DNA of 64,000 nt, from assembly GCA_905147135.1 (NCBI GenBank), contig LR990039.1, forward strand, positions 32,795,708 through 32,859,707. The letters are read 5' to 3'. The notes under the pieces were generated by a model. That model saw only the letters and a program-made list of their open reading frames with translations, had not been told where the DNA came from and did no database searches. Of the stretch, positions 11,471-21,756 are shown piece after piece (the stretch's first letter is position 1; every line of letters starts with the position of its first letter). The translations under genes and the position numbers were made by a program. Source of the stretch: Blastobasis lacticolella (taxonomy: Eukaryota; Arthropoda; Insecta; Lepidoptera; Blastobasidae).

Positions 11471-11949
11471 GGAAAGGCTACCTATTTCCTGGTCACGCAT
11501 GTTCGTGGTTAGTCTCCAACTCAGAGAGTCGGCGACGATCCAACAAACGGTTCTAAAATTAGAATTTCCCAAATTAGTCATTTAGAACCTAACTGGTTAC
11601 AAGAGTAAACTGGTCGTCTGCAGAACAAGTATTAGGCTAAGTATGTATGTAAGTGGTTCGTTCATGCAAAATTAGTCATTCTCCAACTAAACTGTCTAGC
11701 ATTTTACAAAACGATATCGGATTGGGAGCCACATAACACCTCCAAAGCGGATTAAATAGTTTGTCGGCGGCTGACTGGCCGACGCGGATGTCACTGCCGT
11801 TTTGGATTTGATCAGCGTGGCAGTGCGTGGCAGAGCGTGACAGTTAATTGGATCAAACTGCTAGGGTTGCCAGATTCGCTAGGGAAGACTGAGGGTTAAT
11901 TAATATCTGAGGCCGTGATTCGGGACAACGAATCCGGTGTAAAAGGGAT
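11471..11949. other. Unique stretch, GC-rich at 11750-11880
   Basis: No gene recognised. 11800-11850 repeats the word cgtggcag/cgtgacag. No other signal. Confidence 0.35.
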
Positions 11950-12090
11950 TCATTTTTTTTTCTATAAGAGCTAGCCAGGCATTTAACGGTGAGATGGCGA
12001 TCTCACTAGGTAGTAAGTGACGATGCGGCCGAAGATAGTACATGACAGTCTATTAGAAATAGCCTATTCACTCCAGCCTTGAATTAGCTC
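11950..12090 (-). pseudogene. CR1/Jockey-like ORF2 C-terminal fragment, decayed
   Basis: Same family and orientation as 26083-26250: T-run, aggcatttaacggtgagatgg, gtaagtgacgatgcggccga, then agcctattcactccagcctt. On the minus strand the last block encodes the A/L-KARVNRLF-type end that is intact at 19729-19956. A short 5'-truncated copy. Confidence 0.65.
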
Positions 12091-12940
12091 ATATAAAATT
12101 CACACATTGAATAGTCTTAAGTGAGACTTAGCATCCGCGAATACGAATATTAAAGGCCATGGCACAAAAAACGAGACTGATAAATAGAAACATTACTCAA
12201 TCTTTCCGAAGAAGACATGTCGAGAGGTGGACCCACCCACCCTTACCCTACCTAGTACCCTTGTTGAAATGGCTAAAATATAAATAAAATGTTAGATTCA
12301 AGGTCAGACCAAAGAAGAAATTGCCAACCATGATGCATGCAACTGTATTGAAATTTTGGACTACTCGTAAACAAAGGTACGGTAGGAAACCCGGAACGTA
12401 CGACTAGATAAAAAATTAGAGGAGACGGCGCTAGGTACCCAATTCCGGTACAATCCCGGATTTAGCCGACACCTGGCAGCCCTACGGCCCAGTGCTCGCG
12501 GTTGCGCGTAAACAGGCCTAATATGCGGGCTAGGTGAGAAAACGACCACTTGACCACTGTCATTAGCGGCCAACTAGACGGTAACAAGTATGGAGTATTT
12601 AATAATACACTGTGGTAATGTTGGACACGGTTTTGAACAAACAGCGTTGCTCAATTTACAAACAAAATGCATTTTTGTCAGTCAGATTGAGTCAGTCGCG
12701 CGGTTGGGATGCGTCGGTCCGGAAATACTGCGGGCTGTCTGGAATGGTGTGGTACAGAAATGACGGATTCAAATTCTATGAAATCTTTTTCATCTCTTTA
12801 CATAAGAATTCCTGCCATATCAGTAAGTAAAAAGACATAATAAACAGCGACGGCGCATACATATTTTGTTTGAACGAATACTAACATGTTTGAGACTTGA
12901 GAAGCTTTGTTCATAATAGAGGAAAAAGCAAAAGGTAAAA
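12091..12940. other. Unique stretch, GC-rich at 12410-12580
   Basis: No gene recognised. Open frames of about 70 codons occur on both strands without splice or family support. Confidence 0.35.
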
Positions 12941-13044
12941 GTGCAAGCGCAAGCACCTGATGTCTGATGGTAACAGCGATCACAGCCCCAAGTGCAAGCG
13001 GGTAACCTGATGCTTGATGGTAACAGCGCTCACAATCGCCCATC
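12941..13044. repeat. Tandem duplication of a retrotransposon-tail fragment
   Basis: Two units (12941-12990 and 12992-13044) each read gtgcaagcg..., cctgat..., then tgatggtaacagcg.tcaca. The core resembles the 'cctgatggtaa' and 'cgcccat' words in 3' tails of CR1-like elements elsewhere in the window. Confidence 0.6.
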
Positions 13045-15546
13045 GACATAAACATGTAAGTTCGTAGTAAATAAAGTTATTGAGCTTTTTTAAGCAAGAT
13101 GTGAATTTGGTAGATACTATTTTACTTGATAGAGCTATTAATAATGATTCCCTACTAAATAACTAAATAGTATGCATTTATGCATTGATAAAAACTATGA
13201 ACTTTAATATCTATGAATCAGATCTTTACATATCTAAATACCAAGTTTTGTATTGGTAATACCTCGCTTCAAAGTTATTACGTGCGCATACGCATTAGCA
13301 CGAAGAAACACCATTAATGTGAGATATTGTATAATTTAATTACAAACAGAACATAATTAATGACATCGATAATATGATAATCATTGGGCACATAATAAAA
13401 TTAAATTATAGGTGTAATAAATTTGTCTGTGCTCGGTAGTGTCATCGGTTGTACTGTTTCTGCGAGGAAATCCAGCTAGAGTACAATACATTGAAGATAA
13501 CAATTTATTTAGTTACAATTACCCTCTTTTTCCCCCACTACGAACGGAACGGAATGGAAGCGGTTTATGAATGTGTTGTTACCATTTTCCTCATCAAAAG
13601 GTATCATTTCAGAGCAGGTTCTTAAATAGTTAATGGTTTGTGTATAGTGTTCTTGATGGAACCCCATTAGTATAAATCAAACACTTTTGTTTACACTAGT
13701 AAACAAAAAACTGTATGTCGTTTGACATAAACATTTTTTTTATAAATTGCGACCGGTTTCGACTTACTCATTCTTAGGCAATATTGCCTACACAGTTATT
13801 CTTTATGGCAGTATACCACCAGGAGCCGCTACAGCAGCCTGATAAGTGGGAATTCGAGAAGTTCTAACAAGTTACTAAACCAATTTCGATGCAGTTTTCC
13901 GCATTTAGAAGCTATCATTATTTCCCAGCAATTCCAGCAGAAAATTATTAAATAAAAATCTAAATTAATTTTTTTGAAGATACCTACGATGGCTAAAATT
14001 GTTTAAGGCTAAATTGGTGAAGGAAAAAATATTAAATAACTTTTTAAACGCTCGACCAGCAGATCGCTCGAAAAACCCGTCGGGGCTATCAGTGCCATAT
14101 TCTGTTTCCAATAATATGTAGTTTCAATTAATGGTAGTTTCAATTAACATCAAACTTATGAAAATCCAAAATTTTGTTTAGTTCTAGGGATATATTAATT
14201 CCACACGACGGATTTGTCTAGCTGAAGAAGCCGGTTTAGACGGAATGGTTCAGAACGGTTTAATCAGAACTAAAGTTCAGTAGTTTGGGAAATATTGGCA
14301 AATAAACGTTATCGGGGTATTTCCGACATATTCGACAGACCGATTAGAGTATATGTGGTAACTTTTATTTAGGCTAAGTTGGCAGCAAAAACTGGTTAGG
14401 TCTCAGCGCTACCTATTTCTATATAAAATATTAATTGCTGTTCAATTGAAATTCAAATACATCAAGCTCTAAACTCAAAACAGAATTTCAATTTGCAAAG
14501 ATTAATATGAACTGGGTACCCTGAGACGGGCTGACAACTCGCCTGATTATATTATAATGTGAAGTTAAGGAGTCTTTGCCTATCCCACTTGTGGGACAGA
14601 GGCGTGAGCTTTATGTATGTATAAAGTTAAGAATAATAATGTCCAATAAGGATGTGATCCCCGCTCCGGGTCGTTCCTCCTGCAGAGGATGCCCATTGCC
14701 TTCAACGCGGCAACTCAGCGAGTGTGATGGGTACCTTTTCCGGAGGCGACTCGGGGTGGATTGTTTGACTCGATAAGGCTAGATTAAAAATGACATTTTC
14801 ATATGGTATATTGGTATATTTATATTGCCATTTTCACTTCTCACTCTTTTTGGTGAAAATATGTAATTTTTTATAAAAAAAAAGAAATGTAATGTAGGTC
14901 CTTTAAAATAAGAATGTAATGTAATAATGTATCCTTCCACAATACTGTCCTTCCGTCGAAGACCCACTATTCGTTGAATGGGTATATGGAAGTGGCACTA
15001 ACCGAACCTCTTTCAATTGTAATATGAAGACTTAATTTAGCAATACCTTAGCTTAGATTGATTAATGTGCAAATTATGTGGATAAGCGCCAACATCATGG
15101 TGTAAATTAATTAGGGATGCACGTGCCATTGGCGGCCTGCAATTAATAACAAGGAAACTATAATAAAGTGTATCAGATTGTGAATAATAATTGATTTATA
15201 GGTCATACATAACAATATTAAAATCTACATACGCGATAGTGATAATTATCGCGTAAACAAATCTTAACAGATATGATCTGGTTAATTCAATTATATTATT
15301 GTAAGGTATTAAGGATAAAAGTGCAATAAATGCCACTGCAATCGATGTCTTGGTTACCTACTTTTAATTTTAGGAATGTCTGTACCTACTACTTATAGGA
15401 ATAAAGTAACCTAAATCAAATATTTTCTAATTAGTGGCTAGTTATAGATAGTGTTACAGTGCTACAAAATTATTTCTTCTGGTGACCAAACTTTGAACTA
15501 AAAATGGCGACTCTACATTTTCAAATATATTTGAAATGACAAGTCA
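13045..15546. other. Long AT-rich stretch with few signals
   Basis: No gene recognised. A perfect 16-bp palindrome, taggcaatattgccta, lies at 13775-13790. At 14570-14620, 'cccacttgtgggacagaggc' plus tatgtatgt looks like an RTE-type tail (weak). 14660-14770 is GC-richer with a 66-codon open frame of no recognised family. Confidence 0.4.
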
Positions 15547-15730
15547 ATGCCAGGGACAGCAACGCCGTCGCACGGAGCTACGAACCGCCGCCTATGGACA
15601 TCAGCAACAGCAGCAATGCGTTGCCCGCCACTGAAGAGACCTCTAATATACCTCGAACGATCCCATGTCATAGTCCAAAGGAAACACTCTAGCTGGGAGC
15701 TCATTCCACATCCGAATCGTACGAGCGAGA
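15547..15730 (-). pseudogene. CR1/Jockey-like retrotransposon C-terminal remnant
   Basis: The minus-strand frame contains LVRFGCGMSSQLECFL and LWTMTWDRSRYI. The plus-strand element at 60585-60725 encodes the matching LWTMTWDRPRG, so these are two copies of one family in opposite orientation. The downstream part has the 3' tail word for tccataggcggcgg. 5'-truncated, non-functional. Confidence 0.6.
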
Positions 15731-16059
15731 AACGTTATTTACGTTACGAAGGATTCCTTTTCACACGTTTATTTCCTGATTGCCTGGAAGACATGTCATA
15801 CCGAACCTGCAACATTGTCCATGTTATTGACAGCGAGATAACTGGCAACGGCTGGTCCCGTTCGTGTTGCCCCATCTAAGTTTCAAACTGCTGAGTTAAA
15901 TTCGTCCTTGCTGAGTTCAAATCAAATGTCAACCGTCGCTGTGCCGTATTTATTTTAGCAAACGGCGACTACCGTAGGTAAAGTATGTTTCAAATAGAGT
16001 TACAGTAAAGGTAAATAAACGACTCGCGGAATTTGTCTAATTATTATTATTATTACTAC

Positions 16060-16373
16060 GGTACGGCAAGGGTTACGGTCGTTTACGGTAAGGGCAATTC
16101 GATTGTGGAATGATCTGCCAAGGGAAGTCCGACGGTCTGAGTCATTGCCTAGTTTTAAGTCAAAACTTCGTGAATGCCTTTTAGCGAAAGATTTGTGAAA
16201 GTTTATTTTAGTATACCTGCATATGTTCGATTATTTCATGTTTTTGGCTGTTTGTTGGTGTTTAGATAAATGCACAACGCATTCTCTTGTATCCTGTAGC
16301 TCAACACTACCTGCTGTAATATTCCTGTCTCAATTTCTGTAAAGGTTGCCTGGAAGAGATCGCTTGTAGGCGG
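16060..16373 (+). pseudogene. CR1/Jockey-like ORF2 end plus 3' tail, cut by a SINE
   Basis: Plus-strand translation gives VRAIRLWNDLPREV and SLPSFKSKLRECLLAKDL, then a stop. The RLWN.LP...F...L spacing is characteristic of the C-terminus of CR1/Jockey-like ORF2. About 170 bases of 3' tail follow, with the ggttgcctggaagagatcgc motif also seen at 10785. The tail ends abruptly at gtaggcggcc, where the family B SINE head begins. Confidence 0.75.
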
Positions 16374-16444
16374 CCGGCCGGGAATCGAACCCGGGACCTC
16401 TTGCGTGGCTGACTGGCATGTTGACCACTGAACTCAGGCCGTCA
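16374..16444 (-). mobile_element. tRNA-derived SINE, family B, head only
   Basis: The minus strand carries the tRNA-like head with the B box gggttcgattcccggccgg, ending in cggc at the junction with the retrotransposon tail. Body and tail of the SINE are absent, so the join is a deletion or recombination scar rather than a simple insertion. Compare 5345-5615 and 56754-57017. Confidence 0.8.
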
Positions 16445-16915
16445 TATATTATCACACCGTGTACCTGAATTCTCACAGGTATCTTATCTTACCTACTTAT
16501 CTTATAGATGTGAAAATTTGTAAGGATGGATGTATGTCTGGATGCCTTTACTCCTTCACGCAAAAAACTACTGAACGGATTTTAATGAGATTTGTTGCAG
16601 CGGGAACGGGTCCAGAACTAGCAATAGCTAGTCTTGTAACAATTACTGTCATTTTCAATTGATTTCATTTAACTACATAACACATTATAGCTACGGCACA
16701 TATGTCAATGCACTATTTTTGTTTACCTATTGTGCAATTTTGATTGAAAGATAGTATAGGCACAGTAGTACTGTGTACCCAGCGTCTTGGTCTAGATATC
16801 ACTTTCTATAACTTTTTAGGGTTTAACAATGTAATTGTTCATTCACACGTACAAAATGTATTGGATGGAGTATTACGCAACAGTGCTGGGGACAAAGCTG
16901 TTGATATATGTGTTG
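16445..16915 (+). repeat. Dispersed repeat fragment and unique DNA
   Basis: 16495-16620 contains tgtgaaaatttgtaaggatg and aactactgaacggattttaa. The second word also occurs in the repeats at 27047-27292. Its class is uncertain. The remainder is unique with no gene seen. Confidence 0.4.
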
Positions 16916-17265
16916 AGGAGCGTCAGTGGCCGAGTAGTTAAGGTATCCGACTCGTGTACCGGGTTCGAATTCCACTGAGGACATGTACCAATGACTCTTT
17001 TCTAAATTATGTACATTAGGTGAATGCTAACCACACTTGTGGTGAGGGAAAACATTGTGATGAAACCTGCACATTCAGGCGACTGAATGTGTGACCATGA
17101 TCCAATCTGGTCAGGTTCCCCTGGTAGCAGGTTCACGGAGGTCAGATGGCAGTCGCTCCACTGTAATAATCTGATCTGCCAAGTCTTGGATCATGGTCAA
17201 GGCGGACCCGGGCGTGCCCTCGTGCGCGAGAGCACAAACGGCCACGACGATTATTTTATTATACA
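16916..17265 (+). mobile_element. tRNA-derived SINE, family C, with both Pol III boxes
   Basis: The head carries an A-box-like gtggccgagtagttaaggta and a B-box-like gggttcgaattcc. The body includes aacctgcacattcaggcgac and an internal inverted repeat, tgaccatgatccaa (from about 17091) with ttggatcatggtca (from about 17187). A second copy lies at 59256-59549. Confidence 0.82.
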
Positions 17266-17592
17266 TATGTGTTGCATGACGTTCGCTAGCTAAAGCTAGT
17301 TGGCTAGAGCGATACAAGTTCTAAATTAACAGGCATTTAACGTTATTAATGGTGTTAGAAATAGGGTATGAAGATGGCGGTTAAAAAATTGTTTAAAATC
17401 ACAAATGATGTGTATTCCGAACATAATGGCCCATTCTACACACATTCGTCTCACTCGATATATAAATTCTAGACCACACAACTGGTTAGTTTTTGTTGTT
17501 AAGGAGAAGTAACTGGTTTACAAAGAAGTTTAATTTAATATAGCAAACTGAAATACGAAAAAAAAATTATCTTAATATTTTTTTGCCTGTTT
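17266..17592. other. AT-rich stretch, nothing recognised
   Basis: No gene, repeat or clear signal seen. Confidence 0.4.
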
Positions 17593-17852
17593 ATATCATA
17601 ACAGCCCGTACCAGTCCACTGCAGGACTTAGGGCCTCTCCCACGAAAGGGGAGGTTATTGCCACAATCTCCACGCTTGGCAGGCGGGTTGGAGATCGCAG
17701 TGTTTAAATATACTCGTAACAATGGAAAATGCTGCTGCCCATTTTCAAGATTACGGAGACTCTTGATCTTTTGCCTCGGAAACATTAGTCGATTTGTACG
17801 ACACCCACGAGTGTATGGGCTTGGTGCTATTCTACTCTGCCGGACACCACAC
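17593..17852 (-). mobile_element. SINE-like family A, near full length, minus strand
   Basis: Reads in reverse: 5' gtgtggtgtccggcagagta, then gtgtcgtacaa (gcgactaatg region), the gaggcaaaagatcaagagtc block, atgggcagcagc, the tctccaacccgcctgccaag block, cctttcgtgggagaggccc, and the 3' end cctgcagtggactggtacgg...tgatat. One of the best-preserved copies together with 55997-56252. Confidence 0.8.
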
Positions 17853-19094
17853 GGCCTGTTTATATGTTTTCACTCAATTGGAAATTATCGGACTTTAATT
17901 TTTATGCTTACATAAATAAAATAACGTCACATGTCGCGTCTGTATGTATTTCTACAACATTTTTGCGTATTGAGTTTACTTTGTAATCACATTGAACTTG
18001 GACTGAAAAAATGGAATACTATATCTCACAATACGCTCGCAACATTAAAAAATTATAATCATAGTAAACGGTCATCTCACTAAAAACCAGCGGTAAAGAC
18101 AATAAGATACCTACACACGTCAGACTCAATTCGAGAGTGTTCTGTGAAATCGATAAAAAAAGCCCACCAATAAAGATTCGTTGTGGCCAATTCGCCATGA
18201 GGGAATTAATTGAGTTATTACCGCGAACAGTAGTCATAAATGTTGGAGAATTTTTCTATGGCCCTGGCCTTAACATGGTGTCGAAAATCTCATCTGAGAC
18301 TTGGCTGGGAGCCAGAGTCGGAGTAATAAAAAGCGAATGAAAATGAAATAATACTTTGGGAAGTGTCGGCGGCGTCGACTCTCGACTAGCTAAGCACACC
18401 GAGAGCGAGCGATAAACATATCTTTCGCCCTAATAACATGACAGAACAAGCCGGACACTTCAAGCGAAGAGTCAAGTCATGAGTTGATCTGTTTACACAA
18501 CTGATACTTCTATTTCATACTAAACATTTGCTACGATACTTTAAAGTTACAATATCGCTCCAGTGTGTCAGAAGCGGGACTTGGCGGTTGGTTGGCGAAA
18601 TAGACGCACTGCAATAACCACATCAACTGCTGATCTGAGCCTCCTCTACATTAATAGAGGACTTTTCTTGGCTTCATTTTTAATTCAAAATTTTGAAGCT
18701 GGACTAATTTAAGTATATATTTTTAATTCCAAATCAGAATGTTCAGTAAATTTTATTTTGCGTTAATAAAGTTCGTTTCGACTTTTTCTGAAACCATAGT
18801 ATTTCTGCGGCGTAATAAAAACACGTGACAACTGTTAGCGAAAGGTCGCTCGGACTCTCGGAGCGACAAATTTATCACATTTTTATCGCGGATAGTGGCA
18901 CGCTAGCCAAGCCGCCGCGCCGGCGAGAAACAGAAAGTATGCGCAACAAGTTGCTAGATCGTCGGGGCGACTATTGTGTACAAGGATTTCGGTTTCCGGC
19001 AACATAAACGGATACTAAGGATAAAAATGCAATGCTTACAGAGACCGTTTAGTCGTACTTTGAAGCTAGTCGAACTTCAGCACCGGAACAAGCT
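17853..19094. other. Unique DNA with one long open frame
   Basis: See 18068-18340. At 18358-18460 short inverse ends gaagtgtcgg / ccggacacttc are noted but not convincing. 18890-18990 is GC-rich without recognisable content. Confidence 0.35.
18068..18340 (+). CDS. Open frame of 90 codons, possible terminal exon (unidentified)
   Basis: An uninterrupted plus-strand frame ends at the stop 18338-18340. Its composition is protein-like: acidic, basic and hydrophobic residues are mixed, and the C-terminal half reads LLPRTVVINVGEFFYGPGLN then SSETWLGARVGVIKSE. There is no in-frame ATG near the start, so it would have to be an exon. A weak acceptor (ctcactaaaaaccag) lies just upstream. No family was recognised. 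In DNA of this composition, frames this long arise by chance, so confidence is low. Confidence 0.18.
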   Translation, partial: TVISLKTSGKDNKIPTHVRLNSRVFCEIDKKSPPIKIRCGQFAMRELIELLPRTVVINVGEFFYGPGLNMVSKISSETWLGARVGVIKSE

Positions 19095-19622
19095 GAGTGT
19101 GATACTGAATCTTGAAGTCCAAAATAGCGATGTAACTGTGTTCTGAAAGTATGTATATAGGTACGAATTATTCAATTGAAAATGTTCATCACCTCGATGT
19201 ACGGAACTTCGGAAAATTATGTATGGAACTTTGAATTTCTCAATATAAATTTTTTGAAGTTCCGTTCATCGGGGTGAAGAACATTCTCAACTGAATAATT
19301 TGTACTGATAAGTAGGTAGAGCTCGTCTAGTCTAAAATGACGCGCCCCACTACTTAGTTAGTTGATTTCGAAATGTGAGTGCAAATATTAATAACGACAC
19401 TTCATTTGTGTGGGAGCGTCGACTGCTCCAATCGAACGGCGCGAGCTCCTACGTTGGTGTCTCACCGGCAACTGAATGACCAATTACAACGGCATTTGTA
19501 TATGTATTGCGTCCATATTTTAAACTTACTTGTGTGCGTTAATGCGATAGTGGGGCGCGTCATTTTAGATTAGACGAGCTCTACATCGCTATTTTGAACT
19601 TTGAGATTCAGTACTGCACTCC
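19095..19622. mobile_element. Foldback element (outer) with about 70-bp inverted arms
   Basis: The right arm 19548-19614 pairs with two separated left-arm pieces, 19102-19134 and 19317-19352. Paired words include ccaaaatagcgatgta, gagctcgtct and aaaatgacgcgccccacta with their complements, at about 94% identity. The left arm is split at exactly one position by the inner element (19135-19316). No coding capacity. Confidence 0.85.
19135..19316. mobile_element. Foldback element (inner), inserted in the outer left arm
   Basis: Inverted arms of about 50 bp run from about 19162-19211 (gaattattcaattgaaaatg ... gtacggaacttc) and about 19256-19305 (gaagttccgttcatcggggt ... gaataatttgtac). The joins to the outer arm show a shared TA or GTA, consistent with a short target duplication. 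Its exact termini beyond the arms are not resolved. Confidence 0.75.
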
Positions 19623-19990
19623 AACCACCTCGCCACTCGCCAGGTGTGCCTCCTAATACTGTTGGCGAAGCCAGGTCGACAAGGTCTTCCGCACGGGTTG
19701 TACAGTCTCAGGAGCCGCTTGGCACTCCGTGACGCCAGCAATAAATATTAGCCCTTATGTCGTGGATCTTCCAGCTACCCGCACGAGCCGCTTTGATTCA
19801 ACCTTTATAATGCGAACGGCTAAGGAATGGAACGCGTTGCCTGCGAGTGTGTTCCTTGATCACTATAATCTGGACGCCTTCAAGGCTAGAGTGAATAGGC
19901 TGTTCCTAGACAGGCATGCTCCATCTTCGACCAAATCGGCATTTACCACCAGGTGAGATGGCGGTCAAATGCCTGGATAGTCTAAAATAA
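19623..19990 (+). pseudogene. CR1/Jockey-like ORF2 C-terminus and tail
   Basis: The plus-strand frame to 19956 contains TRTSRFDSTFIMRTAKEWNA, LPASVFLDHYNLDAFKARVN and RLFLDRHAPSS. This is the R..F..S..R...WN.LP..VF...YNL..FK.RV...L pattern of the C-terminus of CR1/Jockey-like reverse-transcriptase proteins. The tail (aggtgagatggcggtcaaat, then aaataaaaataaatt) matches, inverted, the copies at 26083 and 11950. Upstream RT domains are missing, so this is a 5'-truncated insertion. Confidence 0.8.
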
Positions 19991-20961
19991 AAATAAATTA
20001 AAAAAGTAGTATACTTACGAGAAATGTCGCGTAATGTGGTAAACTTAGGAATAACCTAGGAAGGTGATTGTGGCAAAACCGATGGTTATTTATGTAAATA
20101 TTTTTAGTACGTACCTAAATAGGTTGATTCGTGTTATTTTCATCGGCAGTGTTATAGCATGCTATTAATTGCGGTTCATCTAATTTTCACTTTGCACAGA
20201 GCAAAATGAAAGTGTGGTAACCACGGGTCACGGTTACCGCGAAGGTGTTGGATTCCAAGACGTTTGCGTGATTTGCTGTGGTCTGGTGTGGATGTGTACT
20301 TGGATTTGATTATATAAATAAGAAGATCAAATTTAAATCGATAAGTTGGGTAGATGTACCTACTTAAAGAAGTTTCAGCACTGCTTCATGGAAGCAGTGT
20401 GCAAGCAGTGAATGAGATTTGTAGTGGCAGAAGGACGAGCGACAGACTATCATATCTTAACTTAGGATAACAAATGATATTTCGTTTGTGATTTTGACTT
20501 TTCGTTAAAATATTATTTTCATTAACATCATAAACTTAATCTTTTGTTGTGTCCATATGTCTTTCATCCCTCTTCCATTGTAGGTAGGTATTAGTAATTA
20601 TAAAAGTTTAAAATACCTATTTATTAATCATCCGTTTCAAGCTTCAATAGGAATCTTTGAATACGAACTTACCTGAAACAATATTGAAAAGCAATACGAT
20701 ATTATATAAGTAATGATAATAAAATAAAGCGCAATGAGAAACTCATGAACAAAACAGAACACTTAGGTAAGTACTAAAAAGAACTGAATAGCTTCATGAA
20801 TACAAAGCAATAAAATTTGTGCGCGGCAAGTAGGACATTGATCGCTCATTGATTGCATGAATAAAAGATAATAATAAAAGTCCAAGAATAAATCATATTG
20901 AAGTGTTGAATTCGCATTGGCGTAGCTGGTCCGGTGGTCATACACCTGTTGCGAACAGTAG
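19991..20961. other. AT-rich stretch with a short hairpin
   Basis: No gene seen apart from the candidate exon just downstream. A perfect 9-bp hairpin, cactgcttc-atg-gaagcagtg, lies at 20379-20399. A splice-like motif lies at 20667-20682. Confidence 0.4.
20667..20682 (-). promoter_or_regulatory. Candidate minus-strand recursive splice site, second copy
   Basis: Identical over 16 bases to 45-60: minus-strand ATTGTTTCAG|GTAAGT, junction between 20673 and 20672. Here the upstream tract (ttgcttttcaatattgtttcag) is more pyrimidine-rich and so the better of the two. Flanks differ, so this is not a recent duplication. Confidence 0.27.
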
Positions 20962-21090
20962 AATAGAATACAAATCATCCCGGTTATATCGCTCAACACT
21001 GCGTCATTGTCTATCCCAATAGTTCCGTCTCCTTCGGACGCGCTGGCGCGAGGATCTCGCCGTCCTCCTCCACGCGGCCTTGCCAAAAAG
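20962..21090 (+). CDS. Candidate coding exon (unidentified gene), phase-0 donor
   Basis: A 43-codon plus-strand frame encodes IIPVISLNTASLSIPIVPSP followed by SDALARGSRRPPPRGLAKK, and ends on a donor-like AAAAAG|GTGAAC. GC content rises sharply compared with the AT-rich flanks. The acceptor is the weak point: an in-frame TAG at 20959-20961 forces the exon to begin there or just after, and only aacag/tag/atag options exist. The phase-0 end matches the frame of the candidate exons at 21676 and 34413. The opposite strand is also open (107 codons), so a chance open region is possible. No family recognised. Confidence 0.25.
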
Positions 21091-21373
21091 GTGAACAGCC
21101 CGCCTAGTATGATACCACTGCGAAACTATTCGTAACAATAACAGATGTTATGATTCCCTTTCATCGTGCAGTAACCACGTACGGGTTTGCGTAAACACTA
21201 TCCAATAGTGGATTTATATTATTTATATTATATTTTATATTATTTTCGTACACAGCGTGTTTCTGTACATTATACATATAAGGTAAGTTTCTATTTCTAC
21301 ATATTTTCCGTGAGGTTTACAGAGTAAGTTTAAGTAAGAGTACCTAGCATATTTTTTTTGTTTGTCAGTAACA

Positions 21374-21560
21374 TCATCATCATCTTCCAAGTGGCTAGTC
21401 CCAGCTTCTGCCAGGGTCCGCTTTCCGACTCTTTATGCTCTACTTGTATTTGTATTTGTATTTTATTTATTTAATTCAAAGTACATTTTGTATCTTAACA
21501 CTAAATGATACAAAACCCGGATGGGTTTGTCTGTGTCTACCGGTACTTCGTCCGGTATAG
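21374..21560 (-). mobile_element. Two retrotransposon tails, minus strand
   Basis: 21374-21435 on the minus strand reads agcggaccctggcagaagct... then (GAT)n. This is the same tail as at 54085-54240. 21450-21560 is a second tail ending, on the minus strand, in gaattaaataaataaaatac. Both are 5'-truncated and would lie in the intron between the candidate exons. Confidence 0.6.
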
Positions 21561-21675
21561 CGCATTCGGTATTTTTTTTCAAAATTAACTAAATTATGTC
21601 GCTAAAACTGAAATCTAGAACCGAATAAAGTGCTTTCTATGTCTAATCTATGTCTAAATAGATTTGTTGTTTCAG

Positions 21676-21756
21676 GAATTCCACAATGCCGCATCATTGT
21701 CCGACATCATTGTCCGCCGTCGAAAGGGAAAGGGATCAGTGAGACTGAATGCGTAA
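21676..21756 (+). CDS. Candidate terminal exon A (unidentified gene)
   Basis: Begins right after gatttgttgtttcag, with CTAAT/CTAAA branch-point-like words 18-32 bases upstream. In phase 0 it encodes EFHNAASLSDIIVRRRKGKG then SVRLNA and a TAA, i.e. a basic C-terminal tail. Joining it to 20962-21090 keeps the frame and gives a 585-bp intron. An AAG|GTAGTC just after the stop could also be a donor, so an internal exon in another frame cannot be excluded. No AATAAA for about 370 bases. No family recognised. Confidence 0.27.
   Translation, partial: EFHNAASLSDIIVRRRKGKGSVRLNA

Noticed and set aside
18358..18460. Inverse ends gaagtgtcgg / ccggacacttc as a small transposon
   Set aside because: Only about 10 bp of complementarity, no target duplication and no second copy.
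20763..21086. 107-codon minus-strand open frame
   Set aside because: It runs through AT-rich DNA with a low-complexity tyrosine/leucine-rich stretch, has no family, and competes with the plus-strand exon candidate that at least has a compatible downstream partner.
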